DNA from: Porphyra umbilicalis
Lineage: Eukaryota; Rhodophyta; Bangiophyceae; Bangiales; Bangiaceae
Length of the DNA: 64,000 nt
Reading direction: 5' to 3'
NCBI GenBank assembly: GCA_002049455.2
Contig: KV918837.1
Coordinates: 124,001 to 188,000, forward strand
This document shows positions 1-10,150 of the stretch, piece by piece; within the stretch, counting starts at the first letter, position 1; every line of letters starts with the position of its first letter. The translations under genes and the position numbers were made by a program. A model generated the notes under the pieces. The model worked only from the letters and a program-made list of their open reading frames with translations. It had not been told where the DNA came from and made no database searches.

Positions 1-107
1 ATGGAGGCCAATCGAGATTTTTCTCGTACCCCACGCCGCCTGCCCCCGTGCAGTGATGCGTCAGTTCTTCATAACACGCGCATGTTTCATTTTTGGGACA
101 CGCACCA
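1..107 (+). mobile_element. Right-end fragment of a TA-flanked MITE
   Basis: This segment closely matches 14718-14824, the right end of the complete 628-bp element described below, and stops at the same terminal sequence, TTTTTGGGACACGCACCA, followed by TA (108-109). The left part lies outside the window. The 65-codon reading frame through it continues past the element end and is not considered a gene. The TA at the boundary fits a Tc1/mariner-type target duplication. Confidence 0.7.
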
Positions 108-904
108 TATCCTAAAAGCTATTCCGACTCGAATTAGAAAAGCGATAGCCGCACAGCTATTCTTGGTCAGCGGAAGCCAGAATCAAGTTCATAGGTAGTT
201 CTAGTTCCACGGCCCAAACAACAAAAGGGCTTCTTCGTCCAAAAAGTGATGTTACATCGGACTTCAGGTGGTTAATGGGACACGTTGTGCAACGTGGCGT
301 GAACGATAGCATCTCATTGTTAACAATGCTCCAAGCGAGGCTGGAAATGCGAACGGGCCTGAGCAGACACGTCGCGTGGGCTGTGACTTCATCGCTGCAG
401 ACGCGCCGCCCCCAGAGCGGGCTCCCGCTTCTCCCACCCCCCCCCCCGCACGCCTAGTTATCCCTGCCAGGAAACGCAATTAAAAGGACGGGAAGCAGGG
501 AGGGGAAGTCCAAATCACACTAAGATTAAGTGTGATCTAATCAGCACTAGTAAACAGATCGATTGATTGACATTGCAGTCGATCGGTCTCTTGTATCTCA
601 ATCGAGCGATGAGAATCGGCGTGTTTGCACGTGTCAATCAGCGCGATCGCTCGGCTGGGAACGATCAACCAAGGTGGAAGTCCTAGAGTCATGATATAGT
701 CATTATAGATGAACTGACGGGTGCCACTTGAGATGGGAAGCTTTCCCGAAGTGCATTAACTCGGTTACTGGGTGGTTACGGTCACAAGGAAACTCATGTT
801 CTGCGGGTGGGAAACCTGCCATTGCCATTGTGATATCATACTCGATGTCAAGTTGCGTTCGCAGCCGCACTGGATTGTACCATTCTCGTGGATACAAGAG
901 CTGA
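108..904. other. Intergenic, no gene seen
   Basis: Moderately AT-rich unique sequence. Only short chance reading frames are present and none has recognisable protein character. The last part (about 900-960) contains the first degenerate traces of the tandem array that follows. Confidence 0.6.
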
Positions 905-2570
905 GTCCCTGCCCCGCCGGCCGTGCTTTGGGAAGATCCCTGCCGGCAGGCGATTGTCATAGTAGCCTGTTTTGCAGTCAAAAATGGGCATGGAGGCTGC
1001 TCAGGCCATGTCATCGCTCGGTCCCACAGCCGCTCGTCTTGTTTTGGGGCTTTTCCCGCCGGCAGGCGCTGGTCATGGTAGCCTGTTTTGCTGTCAAAAA
1101 TGGGCATGGAGGCTGCTCAGGCCATGTCAGCGCTCGGTCGCACAGCCGCTCGTCTTGTTTTGGGGCTTTTCCCGCCGGCAGGCGCTGGTCATGGTAGCCT
1201 GTTTTGCTGTCAAAAATGGGCATGGAGGCTGCTCAGGCCACGTCAGCGCTCGGTCCCACAGCCGCTTGTCTTGTGTTGGGGCTTTTCCCGCCGGCAGGCG
1301 CTGGTCATGGTAGCCTGTTTTGCTGTCAAAAGTAGGTGTGGAGGCTGCTCAGGCCATGTCAGCGCTAGGTCCCACAGCCGCTTGTCTTGTTTTGGGGCTT
1401 TTCCCGCCGGCAGGCGCTGGTCATGGTAGCCTAATTTTGCTGTCAGAAATGGGCATGGAGGCTGCTCAGGCCATGTCAGCGCTCGGTCGCACAGCCGCTT
1501 GTCTTGTGTTGGGGCTCTTCCCGCCGGCAGGCGCTGGTCATGGTAGCCTGTTTTGCTGTCAAAAATAGGTGTGGAGGCTGCTCAGGCCATGTCAGCGCTC
1601 GGTCGCGCAGCCGCTTGTCTTGTTTTGGGGCTTTTCCCGCCGGCAGGCGCTGGTCATGGTAGCCTGTTTTGCTGTCAAAAATGGGCATGGAGGCTGCTCA
1701 GGCCATGTCAGCGCTAGGTCCCACAGCCGCTTGTCTTGTTTTGGGGCTTTTCCCGCCGGCAGGCGATGGTCATGGTAGCCTAATTTTGCTGTCAGAAATG
1801 GGCATGGACGCTGCTCAGGCCATGTCAGCGCTCGGTCCCACAGCCGCTTGTCTTGTGTTGGGGCTTTTCCCGCCGGCAGGCGCTGGTCATGGTAGCCTGT
1901 TTTGCTGTCAAAAGTAGGTGTGGAGGCTGCTCAGGCCATGTCAGCGCTCGGTCGCGCAGCCGCTTGTCTTGTTTTGGGGCTTTTCCCGCCGGCAGGCGCT
2001 GGTCATGGTAGCCTGTTTTGCTGTCAAAAATGGGCATGGAGGCTGCTCAGGCCATGTCAGCGCTAGGTCCCACAGCCGCTTGTCTTGTTTTGGGGCTTTT
2101 CCCGCCGGCACGCGCTGGTCATGGTAGCCTAATTTTGCTGTCAGAAATGGGCATGGAGGCTGCTCAGGCCATGTCAGCGCTCGGTCCCACAGCCGCTTGT
2201 CTTGTGTTGGGGCTTTTCCCGCCGGCAGGCGCTGGTCATGGTAGCCTGTTTTGCTGTCAAAAATGGGTATGGAGGCTGCTCAGGCCATGTCAGCGCTCGG
2301 TCGCACAGCCGCTTGTCTTGTTTTGGGGCTTTTCCCGCCGGCAGGCGCTGGTCATGGTAGCCTGTTTTGCTGTCAAAAATGGGCATGGAGGCTGCTCAGG
2401 CCATGTCAGCGCTCGGTCCCACAGCCGCTTGTCTTGTTTTAGGGATTTTCCCGCCGGCAGGCGCTGGTAATTGTAGCCCGTTTTCTCCCCAATATTAGGC
2501 ATGGAGGCTGCTCAGGCCATGTCAGCGCTCGTTTCCAGAGCCGTTTTTCTTGCATAGGTGTCTACGTCTT
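905..2570 (+). repeat. 116-bp tandem array, about 14 units
   Basis: A unit of 116-117 bp containing GGAGGCTGCTCAGGCCATGT and CCCGCCGGCAGGCGCTGG recurs about 14 times; the GCTGCTCAGG core falls near 996, 1112, 1228, 1344, 1460 and so on to about 2505. The first and last units are degenerate. Because 116 is not a multiple of 3, the long reading frames running through the array are by-products. Variant bases recur every third unit between about 1430 and 2480, giving a higher-order period of about 349 bp. Confidence 0.95.
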
Positions 2571-2893
2571 TCTGCCGATAGGCGCTGTTCATGGCACCGA
2601 ACTTATCCCGAAGCGCTCAGGAAGGATTCTTCTCAGAGCAACTGAGCGCCATGATACGGGAGCATTGGCTGTGCCGCGGGACAATTCTATATTGCTGGCG
2701 CTGGTCATTGTCATGCAGTCGCTATGCAGGGCGGTCAACAGAGGGTGGGGGTGGACAGCTGGATGCCGTTCACCTTATCAGCCACTGAGACACTTCCAGC
2801 GCTGTGCTACATCGACGCCAGCGTTTATTTTTTCACACAATGATACACTGCTGATTGGCTTCTGGTCTGTCTTTTGTTTGTCATTTTTCGTGT
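2571..2893. other. Intergenic, no gene seen
   Basis: Unique sequence between the tandem array and the protease fragment. Two short overlapping plus-strand frames have no recognisable features. Confidence 0.5.
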
Positions 2894-2983
2894 TCAATTT
2901 AAGCCCTTGGCAGAAAACATGAGATCCATTCGCTCTGCTTTTACATATGCGATTGCGTATCCTGGAAGGACGTTTCGGCTTCC

Positions 2984-3199
2984 ACAGGCCTGCTGATCAG
3001 CGTCCAAACTCTGGACATCTGCGCGAGTGACCTGGATGCCAGTGTAGAGTCCTCGGGAGTACACGAAGGCGACGTCACCGTCGTCATCCAAAGAGTCTCG
3101 AGACTCACTAGGAGGCGCGACGCGGGCCGCATCACACACCTCCGGGGCACTCAGGTCCAAGAAATCACGGCGAGGCTCCGCGTCACTCCGAGTGCGCAT
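2984..3199 (-). pseudogene. 5' fragment of a Ulp1-like protease gene
   Basis: The first 72 codons match the N-terminus of the Ulp1-like gene at 17355-19151: both begin M-(R/H)-TR, carry a DDDGD/DDGGE acidic stretch, and share the segment VAFVYSRG(L/P)YTGIQV followed by (T/S)RADV(Q/R)SLDA. Similarity stops abruptly after codon 72 and the frame runs on into unrelated sequence until a stop at 2894. All catalytic residues of the protease lie downstream of the break, so this copy cannot encode an active enzyme. It is in the opposite orientation to the full gene and shows that the family is repeated. Whether the fragment arose by truncation or partial duplication cannot be told from the window. Confidence 0.75.
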
Positions 3200-3930
3200 G
3201 GTGGGCGGCTCCAGTTGAACGGGAAAAGTGGTTCACAGAGTAGATGGCCCCATGCACCGAGACGATTGCGGTGCGTTGTGACACGCCAGAACGAGGAGGC
3301 CACGAAAGGGGATGAAAGGTCGGCAACGTCACTCACAACACACACCGCCCCCGCGGGTGCACGCCTGTCTAGTGTAGTCCTCGTCACCGTGTGGCCACAG
3401 CGAAATAGGGGTGAAGAGGAGTGAGTGATGACAGCAAAGCGTAAACAAATATGCCGTACGCTGTGAGAGTTGGCGTGCGCTGTACCCGCCGACCGTGTCC
3501 GTCGTCAGGTGAGCGCGAGGCCGGGCGCGAGGACGGGGACGAGGCCGAGCGCAAAGACGAGCGCGAGGTCGGGCGCGAGGACGCGCGCGAGGACGACCGC
3601 GGGTGGTTTTGTCCGTGCGTGCACTGATGCCAGACAGCGGGGCGCGCCCGGAATGAGTCACCCCGTTGGGCTTTATAAAGAAAGGGGCTAACGGGCAACT
3701 AGCGGCACCGTGGCTGCTGGACGAAAAACGAGAAAAATTACCTTCCTTCCATGTCCCGACCAACCAACCAACCGCCCGACCACGCCAAATACACCGACCG
3801 CAGGTGTGGCGGCCACCACACCGCCACATGGCGCCACTCTTACGCAGCTTCAGTCGCGGCGAGGTCCCTCTCCGGCGGCACCAGCCGACGGGGGCAGATC
3901 TTCGGGTCTCTCGAATGTCCTACCCCATGA
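3200..3930. other. Intergenic with purine-rich minisatellite
   Basis: Positions about 3510-3605 hold a degenerate GCGAGGACG-type minisatellite that creates Arg/Pro/Ala-rich frames on both strands. The 10-bp palindrome CTTTATAAAG at 3671-3680 could be a TATA element for either strand, but no transcript start can be placed. Plus-strand frames through 3710-4393 look like the antisense of the cyclin-like frame. Confidence 0.5.
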
Positions 3931-4468
3931 GGCACCAGCTGGCGGTGCGGATAGTGATCTGGGAGAGGGCTTCAAAGAGCCCCACCTCCCTTTCGTCGGC
4001 CAACGCGCCGAGAAACGCAATGCACACAGCAACCATCATGACCACCTACGTTTCGAGCTTGTTAACCCGCAGCGAGAGGGACAGCAGGCGGAATTGCTGG
4101 AGGTACAAGAGCAGCGCTGCTTTGGACATAAACTGCGTGCGAAGAATCTGCGCGAAGAAGCGGTAGACCTCCGTTTGGTTAAGCTCCTCGTCGGGGCCAT
4201 GGAAGAAAGTGGCGAGCGGCGAGGCGCCGAGGACGATGGTCATCTGCTTGTGTGCTGTGTAGATGGCCAGGACGCTGGCGATGAAAACGTGGCTCCGCCC
4301 CACAAGCGCCAGAAGGTCCCGCACAAACGTCAGGATGTCGCCAATAAGCGAGACGCCTGCGCTGCGCATTGGCGGAGGGGCCCCCGTCGCTAGCGGAGAC
4401 ACCACCCGACGTGTTGGCTGCGTGGACGCCCGCATTGGTGGCGGCGGCGGCGGCTCCGCCGCCATCAC
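3931..4468 (-). pseudogene. Cyclin-box-like reading frame, interrupted
   Basis: The minus strand reads 140 codons to a TAG at 4046-4048 and then, in the same frame, another 37 codons to a TAG at 3931. The residue mix (helical, rich in L, F, V, Y, I) contrasts with the opposite frame. Two alternating hydrophobic helices (FVRDLLALVGRSHVFIASVL; then VYRFFAQILRTQFMSKAALL with LYLQQF) and the region after the first stop (VVMMVAVCIAFLGALADE) resemble the helix pattern of PHO80/cyclin-P-type cyclin boxes. The TAG falls where a tyrosine would suit the pattern. An intron is possible (GTAGGT overlaps the stop), but decay is as likely. The N-terminal 30 residues are proline-rich. Family assignment is tentative and rests on pattern only. 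Confidence 0.35.
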
Positions 4469-4885
4469 TTCCGGCGGCTACTGTCCGCACGACCACGCCG
4501 ACGGCCCAGGGGGCGCGCAAGCCCAGAATGGGCAACTACCACGCCGTGTCCGTGTTGCCAGGAGCGCCGACGCGAGAAGCGCGCGCCCCTGCTTGACAAC
4601 CGGCAGTCGTCGAACACCCAGTGTCGCGAGCGGCGGCGCCCTGCCGTCCCGAACCACGCCGAAGACGGGGGCGGCGTCGGCGTCGCCGCCGGCGGTGCAC
4701 CTTCCCCCCCCCCCCCCCTTCATCCTGCGGCTGTCCCCTGTCTGCTTTTTCCGCCGACGGGTGGCCCATTCGTCTTCTGGGGCGGAACGGCTCGCGCCTG
4801 TCAGCTGGCTGCCTAAGCACGCTCCGACTGAGACACGAGGCGGCGGACGACGGCCACCCACTGGTGCATTGCGTCGGTCTTGCGG

Positions 4886-6295
4886 ATGCATGCGGTGGAG
4901 CTGGAGGACGTCGTCACCGGCCTTGTGTCCGAAGTGTATGCATCCATCCATGCAATTGCTCCGTATGTGCGGACTCACCACAAGATCGGGTACCTTGCCT
5001 ATTGGCTTGGCGCCGCCGTGGCGTCGCCGTTGCCTCCGGCACCGGCACCGGCGCCTTGGGGCTCTGGCCGCGCGGCGCCGCCTGTGCAGCTGCACCATCT
5101 CCGCATGCTGTCCTTCTTGGGCAGCGTCGATGCGGGTGATGTGGCAGCGCTGGTGGTGGCCGCCCCGCGGCTGTCCAGCCTCTGCTTCCACTGCGCCATT
5201 GGGGAGGGTGCTCTGATAATATTGGCCTTGCCGGCGCTGCCTCAGCTTGACCAGCTGGAGCTCGATGCCGCCATTCAGATCGCCCACCTCCGCCTCGAAC
5301 TGCCGTTGGTGCTGGCCGATCGGCCACCGCTGGACCTGTTTTGGCTTACGGCCGCAGACGACACAAACTACGACGCGATTGCGGCCGGGGGATGGCTTTG
5401 GGGGCCGAGAAAGCTGTGGGGAGGCGAGAGCTCGTCCGTTGCCATACCATGTGAGCTCGTCGCGTCAACAGTCGATGAGAACAACGTCCCGTGGGTTAAC
5501 GACGACACCACCGTTACGTGGGCGTGGTGTCAGGGGACGTCGCCATCTGTTACTGCCGGCGCGCACGGCATTTTTGGGTCTGTGCCAAGGGCAAGTGCCA
5601 CCATTGCGGTGACGGGGGTGAAAGAGTGGGCCCCCGCCATTGGCCTGCGGTACTGGACCATTGCGCTCGGTCCGACCGCCACCGATTCAGCGGTAGCATC
5701 GCTGGCCACGCTGCCGGCATTGAGTACCCTCCGCCTGGGGTTGACCAAGGCCATCAACGTGCGGCTGTTGTCGCGGCCAACCTTCCGCTCACTCACGCGC
5801 TTGGCGTTGATGATGTCCATGACCCCCGCCGATGGCGGAGTAAGCCCCACCGCTGCGGTGGCCGCCCTCTCCGCCCCCCCGTCAGCAGCATCCGCGGCGC
5901 TCGTGGACCTGCGAATGGTGGTGCATGGGATCCAGGGCCGTGCGCGGGTGAGCTGGCCCGTGCCCAGCGGCGAGGCGCGCGGGTGGTTTTGTGTCCCCCC
6001 TGACCTGTACCCGCTCGCATCGTTGACGCGCTTGCGGACGCTGACGTGGGAATCGGGGGCGTGGCCGGACAAGCGCCACCCCGACTGGTTGACCGACCCA
6101 GGCACCCGCAGGTATATGGCCATTGTCACAACAGTCCGACGGGTGGCCGCGTCGCTGCCGCGCATCGCCACGACGATTTGCTTAACGCGGCGCGGTGACC
6201 CTTGGGGTCCCGAGAGGCTCTACCGATCCAACGCAAGTGATAGCCACCCTGACGGGGGCGAGACAAACGACGCGGTGGAGGCGCAAGGTGTTTGA
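4886..6295 (+). CDS. Leucine-rich-repeat-like protein
   Basis: A single open frame of 469 codons from the first ATG (4886) to TGA at 6293. It carries spaced leucine motifs typical of LRR proteins: LHHLRMLSFLG and LPALPQLDQLELD in the first quarter, LATLPALSTLRLGLT around the middle, FRSLTRLALMM and LTRLRTLTW near the end. Tryptophans recur between the repeats. There is no signal peptide, transmembrane segment or catalytic motif, so a protein-binding role, for example an F-box/LRR-type adaptor, is the likeliest reading, although I see no F-box. The antisense frame of 269 codons is Arg/His-rich and treated as a shadow. The same style recurs at about 10.9-11.2 kb. An upstream exon is possible. 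Confidence 0.6.
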   Translation: MHAVELEDVVTGLVSEVYASIHAIAPYVRTHHKIGYLAYWLGAAVASPLPPAPAPAPWGSGRAAPPVQLHHLRMLSFLGSVDAGDVAALVVAAPRLSSLCFHCAIGEGALIILALPALPQLDQLELDAAIQIAHLRLELPLVLADRPPLDLFWLTAADDTNYDAIAAGGWLWGPRKLWGGESSSVAIPCELVASTVDENNVPWVNDDTTVTWAWCQGTSPSVTAGAHGIFGSVPRASATIAVTGVKEWAPAIGLRYWTIALGPTATDSAVASLATLPALSTLRLGLTKAINVRLLSRPTFRSLTRLALMMSMTPADGGVSPTAAVAALSAPPSAASAALVDLRMVVHGIQGRARVSWPVPSGEARGWFCVPPDLYPLASLTRLRTLTWESGAWPDKRHPDWLTDPGTRRYMAIVTTVRRVAASLPRIATTICLTRRGDPWGPERLYRSNASDSHPDGGETNDAVEAQGV

Positions 6296-7000
6296 TGGGG
6301 GCGGCGTGGGCCGCCCACGTGTTTGGCCCCCACAACTCCAAGCGGGGGCCACTACCTCCTGGCGGGCCAAACTCCCCCGCCCGTCTCACCGGGAGCCCCC
6401 CCCCTTCCGGACCGGCTCCCGTTGCCACCACCACTCCGCACCCCACTGCCGCCCTCTGCGTCCCGCCGTCGCAGGTGGCCCCCGCCACGGCCAGCGACGG
6501 CACCGTTGGTGGGTGGTCGGGGAACAGCGGGCGCGGCGCCCTCCCGGACGGCGTGGTCGCCCCCGCCGGCGACCGCGACGGCGGTGGCGCCGCCCCACCG
6601 TCCCACCCGAAGCGCGTGCGGAGGTCGCCGGCGCGGTCGGGCGCCACCCACCCCCGCCACCCCGCCCGAGGCCACCGCCGGTGGCGACGCGGCGGCGGTG
6701 GCACGGCGCCGCGCGGTCCGCGCCACCGGCCCCGGCGGCGGGTGGCGGACGCGGCGGCAGAGGGCGACGGCGTGGACGCGTGGGTGGGGTCGCCGCGGAG
6801 GGAGGGGGGGGGGGTGGCAGCGGCGTCGGCGGCGGCGGCGGCGGCGGCGGCACGTCGGGCCGCGCTGACCGTTGCCATGTGCGCAAGAACGCCCAACTGC
6901 CTTAGCTGCATTCAAGGAGGTTGCTTTGCTGGTTCTTTGTCTTCCACAATGCGCCTCCCCGTCCTGAAGGCGGCAATTGAGGCATGAAGCATATAATCGC
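6296..7000. other. GC-rich tract with triplet repeats, coding status unclear
   Basis: All frames are open and rich in Pro, Arg, Gly and Ala, so open length means nothing here. A (GGC)n run lies at about 6820-6850. One plus-strand frame (6292-6987) ends in a more normal cysteine-containing tail (MCARTPNCLSCIQGGCFAG) and might be a 3' exon of the LRR-like gene, but there is no splice evidence. Confidence 0.35.
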
Positions 7001-7845
7001 AACGTCTCTGGACAGACCTGGTACGCGGCCCACAATGCTACAGGACTACATTTTTTCTATGCAACTGTATAAATGCAATGCAGCAAGACTTTTCAGACTC
7101 CGATGGACGCACAAACTCTCCCGTCAAGCGTCTGGCGTCTCTCAGTTAAAAACAACGGAAGAGGGGTCGTTCTCGTCACTTCTTGGCTCCTTGAATTCCC
7201 GTGAACGATCTGCTGACGCCTTTAGATGACTCGAGAGGTGAGGACATGTATGTCCATACCTGCATTACCCTCTGCTACGCCTCGCAGGGACAATAGGGTG
7301 CTCTGCATACACACATCGAAGGCGAGGCGGCCCACCTATGCCCATCTCTGCCGCCGCGTTTGTGCCCGACTGTGCATTCTCTTCTTGTGCATGCTTTGTG
7401 CGCGTCTCTGTACCGTCCCAGTGCTCGTCGAGGCCCGCATCACTGCCATAGAAACGCTCAGTCGTCATCTGGCATTGAGAAGCGCATGAGATCGAGTTCA
7501 ACAACTACAAATGAACTGCAAAATTATCACATTGAAAATGTATCAATTACTACATGTAATTTCATATCAGTTCGGTCAGCACTGGGTTGTCGATTCTATT
7601 TCTGGCCGCGAGTGCTTAGCGTATACGTCAGAGAGGCATACACCACCGACGTTCTGGCTTGAGGCGGCGCAACGTGATGGCTTCTCGCAGCATGTTAAGG
7701 TTGTGTGGTTGGGCAGCGTCTTGGTGGAAGCCAGGAGGGCCGCGCGAGGCGGCTCGGTCGAGAGCCCGGTGTCAAAAGAGAGACGTGGAGGTTGAATTTG
7801 TGAGGCTGACATTGCCATCCGCGATAAATGACGTGCTGCCAGCAT
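7001..7845. other. Intergenic, no gene seen
   Basis: AT-richer unique DNA with only short frames on both strands. Nothing recognisable. Confidence 0.5.
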
Positions 7846-7980
7846 GCTGCGGTGGCGTCCAGTTGCCATCCTGGCAACTGGACGCCACCGCAGCGGTCGC
7901 CGTCGACGCCGGCCAGCATGATGCTGGCCGGCGTCGGGTGCCCGCCTGCCGACGGCGACCCTCGACAGGCAACCTGGGAA
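7846..7980. repeat. Cluster of perfect hairpins
   Basis: Arms of 23 bp (7846-7868 and 7872-7894) are perfectly complementary around a 3-base loop. Immediately next, CGACGCCGGCCAGCAT and its exact reverse complement flank a single G (about 7912-7944). A further pair, GGTCGCCGTC (from 7895) and GACGGCGACC (about 7970-7979), encloses that second hairpin. Such stacked perfect inverted repeats suggest a small fold-back element or recent hairpin-mediated duplication. Confidence 0.85.
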
Positions 7981-8235
7981 GCCGCAGCCTTCGGGAACTG
8001 GCAGCCAGATCCCAAGCCAAGTGCCACATCGCGAAGGCTCCTCTACCAATCAGGTGCCGTGCCTGCGTGACAAGTGGCGCTCCTCGACACAGTTCCGGAT
8101 TGTATCTATGCTTATCAACCACATAGCGGCCACCTTTGAATTGCTCGCAGGTCCTGGTCATGCACGCCCCACTCCACTGTCCGTACACCGCGACGCACAA
8201 CCCCCCCCATATGCCTCGGCGACGTCGTGTGCAGC

Positions 8236-9060
8236 GTGACCGCCGTCATGCCCACCCCACCACCGCCCCCCCTCTCCCCGCCGCCGGCGCCGCCGCCGCG
8301 ACCGCCCCGCTGCCGCCGAACCCGCCCCCGCCCCGCCACCCCCGCCCGCGCTCGCCACCGCCCCCCCTCCCGCTGCCCCCGCCCCCGCCCTTGCCACCGT
8401 CCGCGCCGTCCCGGCCCCCGCCGCCACCGCCGCCCCCGCCCCCGCCCCGCCGCCCCCGCCCCCGCCCCCGCCCCCGCCCCGCCCCCCCCGCCCGCGCCCC
8501 GCCAACGCTCCCCCTGCCGCTGCCCCCGCCCCTACCCTCGCCGCCGTCCCCGCCGCCCCGACCGCCGCCGCCGCCGCCGCCCCGCCACCGCCGCCTTTGC
8601 CCCCGCCCCCGCAGCCTTCTTCGCCGCCCCCGCCCCGCCAACGCCGCCTTTGCCGCCGCTGCCGCCCCCTCAGCCGTCTCCGCCACCCGCGCCGCCCCCG
8701 CCCCGCCAACGCCGACTTAGCCGCCGCTGCCGCCCCCTCAGCCGTTCCGCCTCCCGCGCCGCCCCCACTTCCGCCCCCGCCGCCGTTCCCGCCGCCACAG
8801 CCTCGCCACCGCCGCCCCGGCCGCCGCCGCCGCCCCCGCCCCGCCACCCCCGCCCTCGCCGCCGCCCCTGCCGCCGTCCTCGCTGCCCCCGCCCCGGCAA
8901 CGCCTCACCGGCCGCCGCTGCCACCGCTGCCGCCCCTGCCCCGCAACTGCCACCCTGGTCGCCGTCGCCGACCCCACCGCCGTCGCCCCGGCCGCCGCCC
9001 CCGCCTCGACCGCCGCCGCGCTCTGCCGCCGCCGCCCTGGCGTGCGGTCGCCGAGGCTCT
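8236..9060. repeat. Strand-asymmetric C-rich imperfect microsatellite
   Basis: About 800 bp of CCGCCCCCGCC-type imperfect repeats with almost all cytosines on the plus strand. It opens every frame and produces Pro/Arg frames on plus and Gly/Ala frames on minus, none of which I accept as genes. The minus strand is dense in G-runs and could form quadruplexes. Confidence 0.85.
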
Positions 9061-10150
9061 CGGCCATCACTTCTGCCGCCGCAGCCCCCTGCCGCGGCAG
9101 CCCCTGCCTGCCGTCGCCGCCACCACCGGCCGCCGCCGCCGCCGGCTGCCGCCGTCCCCGTGGCGGCTGCTGCAGCAGTTCGTTGCCGCCGCCCCAGCGA
9201 CGGCTCGCGCCACCGGCGGGTGGCTTTTCTCCTTGCCACTTCTGGCTCGGCGGGACGAGGGTAGGTGCCGTCGGGGTATAGGGCTGGCATGGTGTGATCT
9301 GTTGGGGGGGTATAGGCCCGAGTTTTCCTTTTTCCTGCCGACCCCTATGGTGCCCGTGCAGTCTCTGTGCTACTCCATGTGTATGCGAACATTGTAAAGC
9401 CTGTCATTGACCGCCACATGACTTCGTTGCCCTCTGTACTTGAAAGGAGTAACCGTTGAGGCGCCGTATACACGTCGGTGGGGGGGCGGCATACCATGTA
9501 CCCATCTCTTGGAGGGGATGTACACAACTTCATTAGTGGCTCAGAGTACTTTGCGCACGAGCTGCCTACGGAGGTCCCAAGCTACATAGCTGGGGAGGTC
9601 TGGGGAAACTTTGTCACAGCGGCCGTCCTCCAGGCTTCCTGTGATTGTAGTACTCCCGTCTCTTGGGCTCTACTGAGGGGCTGGTACATGCCGGTTGCAG
9701 TGCCCTACAACATCTGGGGCATGGATGGGTATGGCAGGCTGGGGAGGTGGTGTCGTGTACTGGTGACTGTTACCTTTGGAGGGCAGAAACGGTATGAAAG
9801 AAGCCTTTGTGCAGAAAAAGACCCACAATGCCGAAACCAGCGCCCTTCAAAGACCCAGCAGTGATCCTCTCCAAGAAAGTTGTGTTTGGCTCTTATTTGC
9901 CCCAGGAGTGCTCAACGCACGTCGGATGTGAGCAGGACTGCGCAAGAGAAGGAACGCGTGAAGCAAGTGTACCCAGCAGCATCTTTTCTTCTCGCGGCTA
10001 GTCAGGAAGCATACATATCAATGTTAGTAATGTGCAATGGTATTTTTTCTATGAAAACACAACGAAAGCCGCTGTAGGCTGGTAGGGAAGCGCAACCAAC
10101 GATTCCACTGGATTGTGCAGTGTCATCAGACAGACGTGTGATCTGGTATA
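9061..10150. other. Unique sequence with one undecided reading frame
   Basis: After the C-rich tract the composition becomes balanced. A plus-strand frame at 9478-9864 (128 codons) has a protein-like mix including LRGWYMPVAVPYNIWGMDGY, with no known motif. It could be an exon or chance. Confidence 0.35.

Noticed and set aside
972..2502. Overlapping open frames of 60-150 codons on both strands
   Set aside because: They are produced by the 116-bp tandem repeat, whose unit is not a multiple of three; the frames repeat the same words and have no start or domain logic.
905..2570. CRISPR-like array
   Set aside because: Units are contiguous and similar along their full length; there are no unique spacers between short repeats and no cas-like genes. 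The same holds for 21655-22711.
4263..5216. Plus-strand frame of 317 codons
   Set aside because: Overlaps the start of the LRR-like gene in another frame and is Arg/Pro/Ser-rich without motifs.
8158..9397. Plus and minus frames of 200-345 codons
   Set aside because: Composition artefact of the C-rich microsatellite, made only of Pro/Arg or Gly/Ala.
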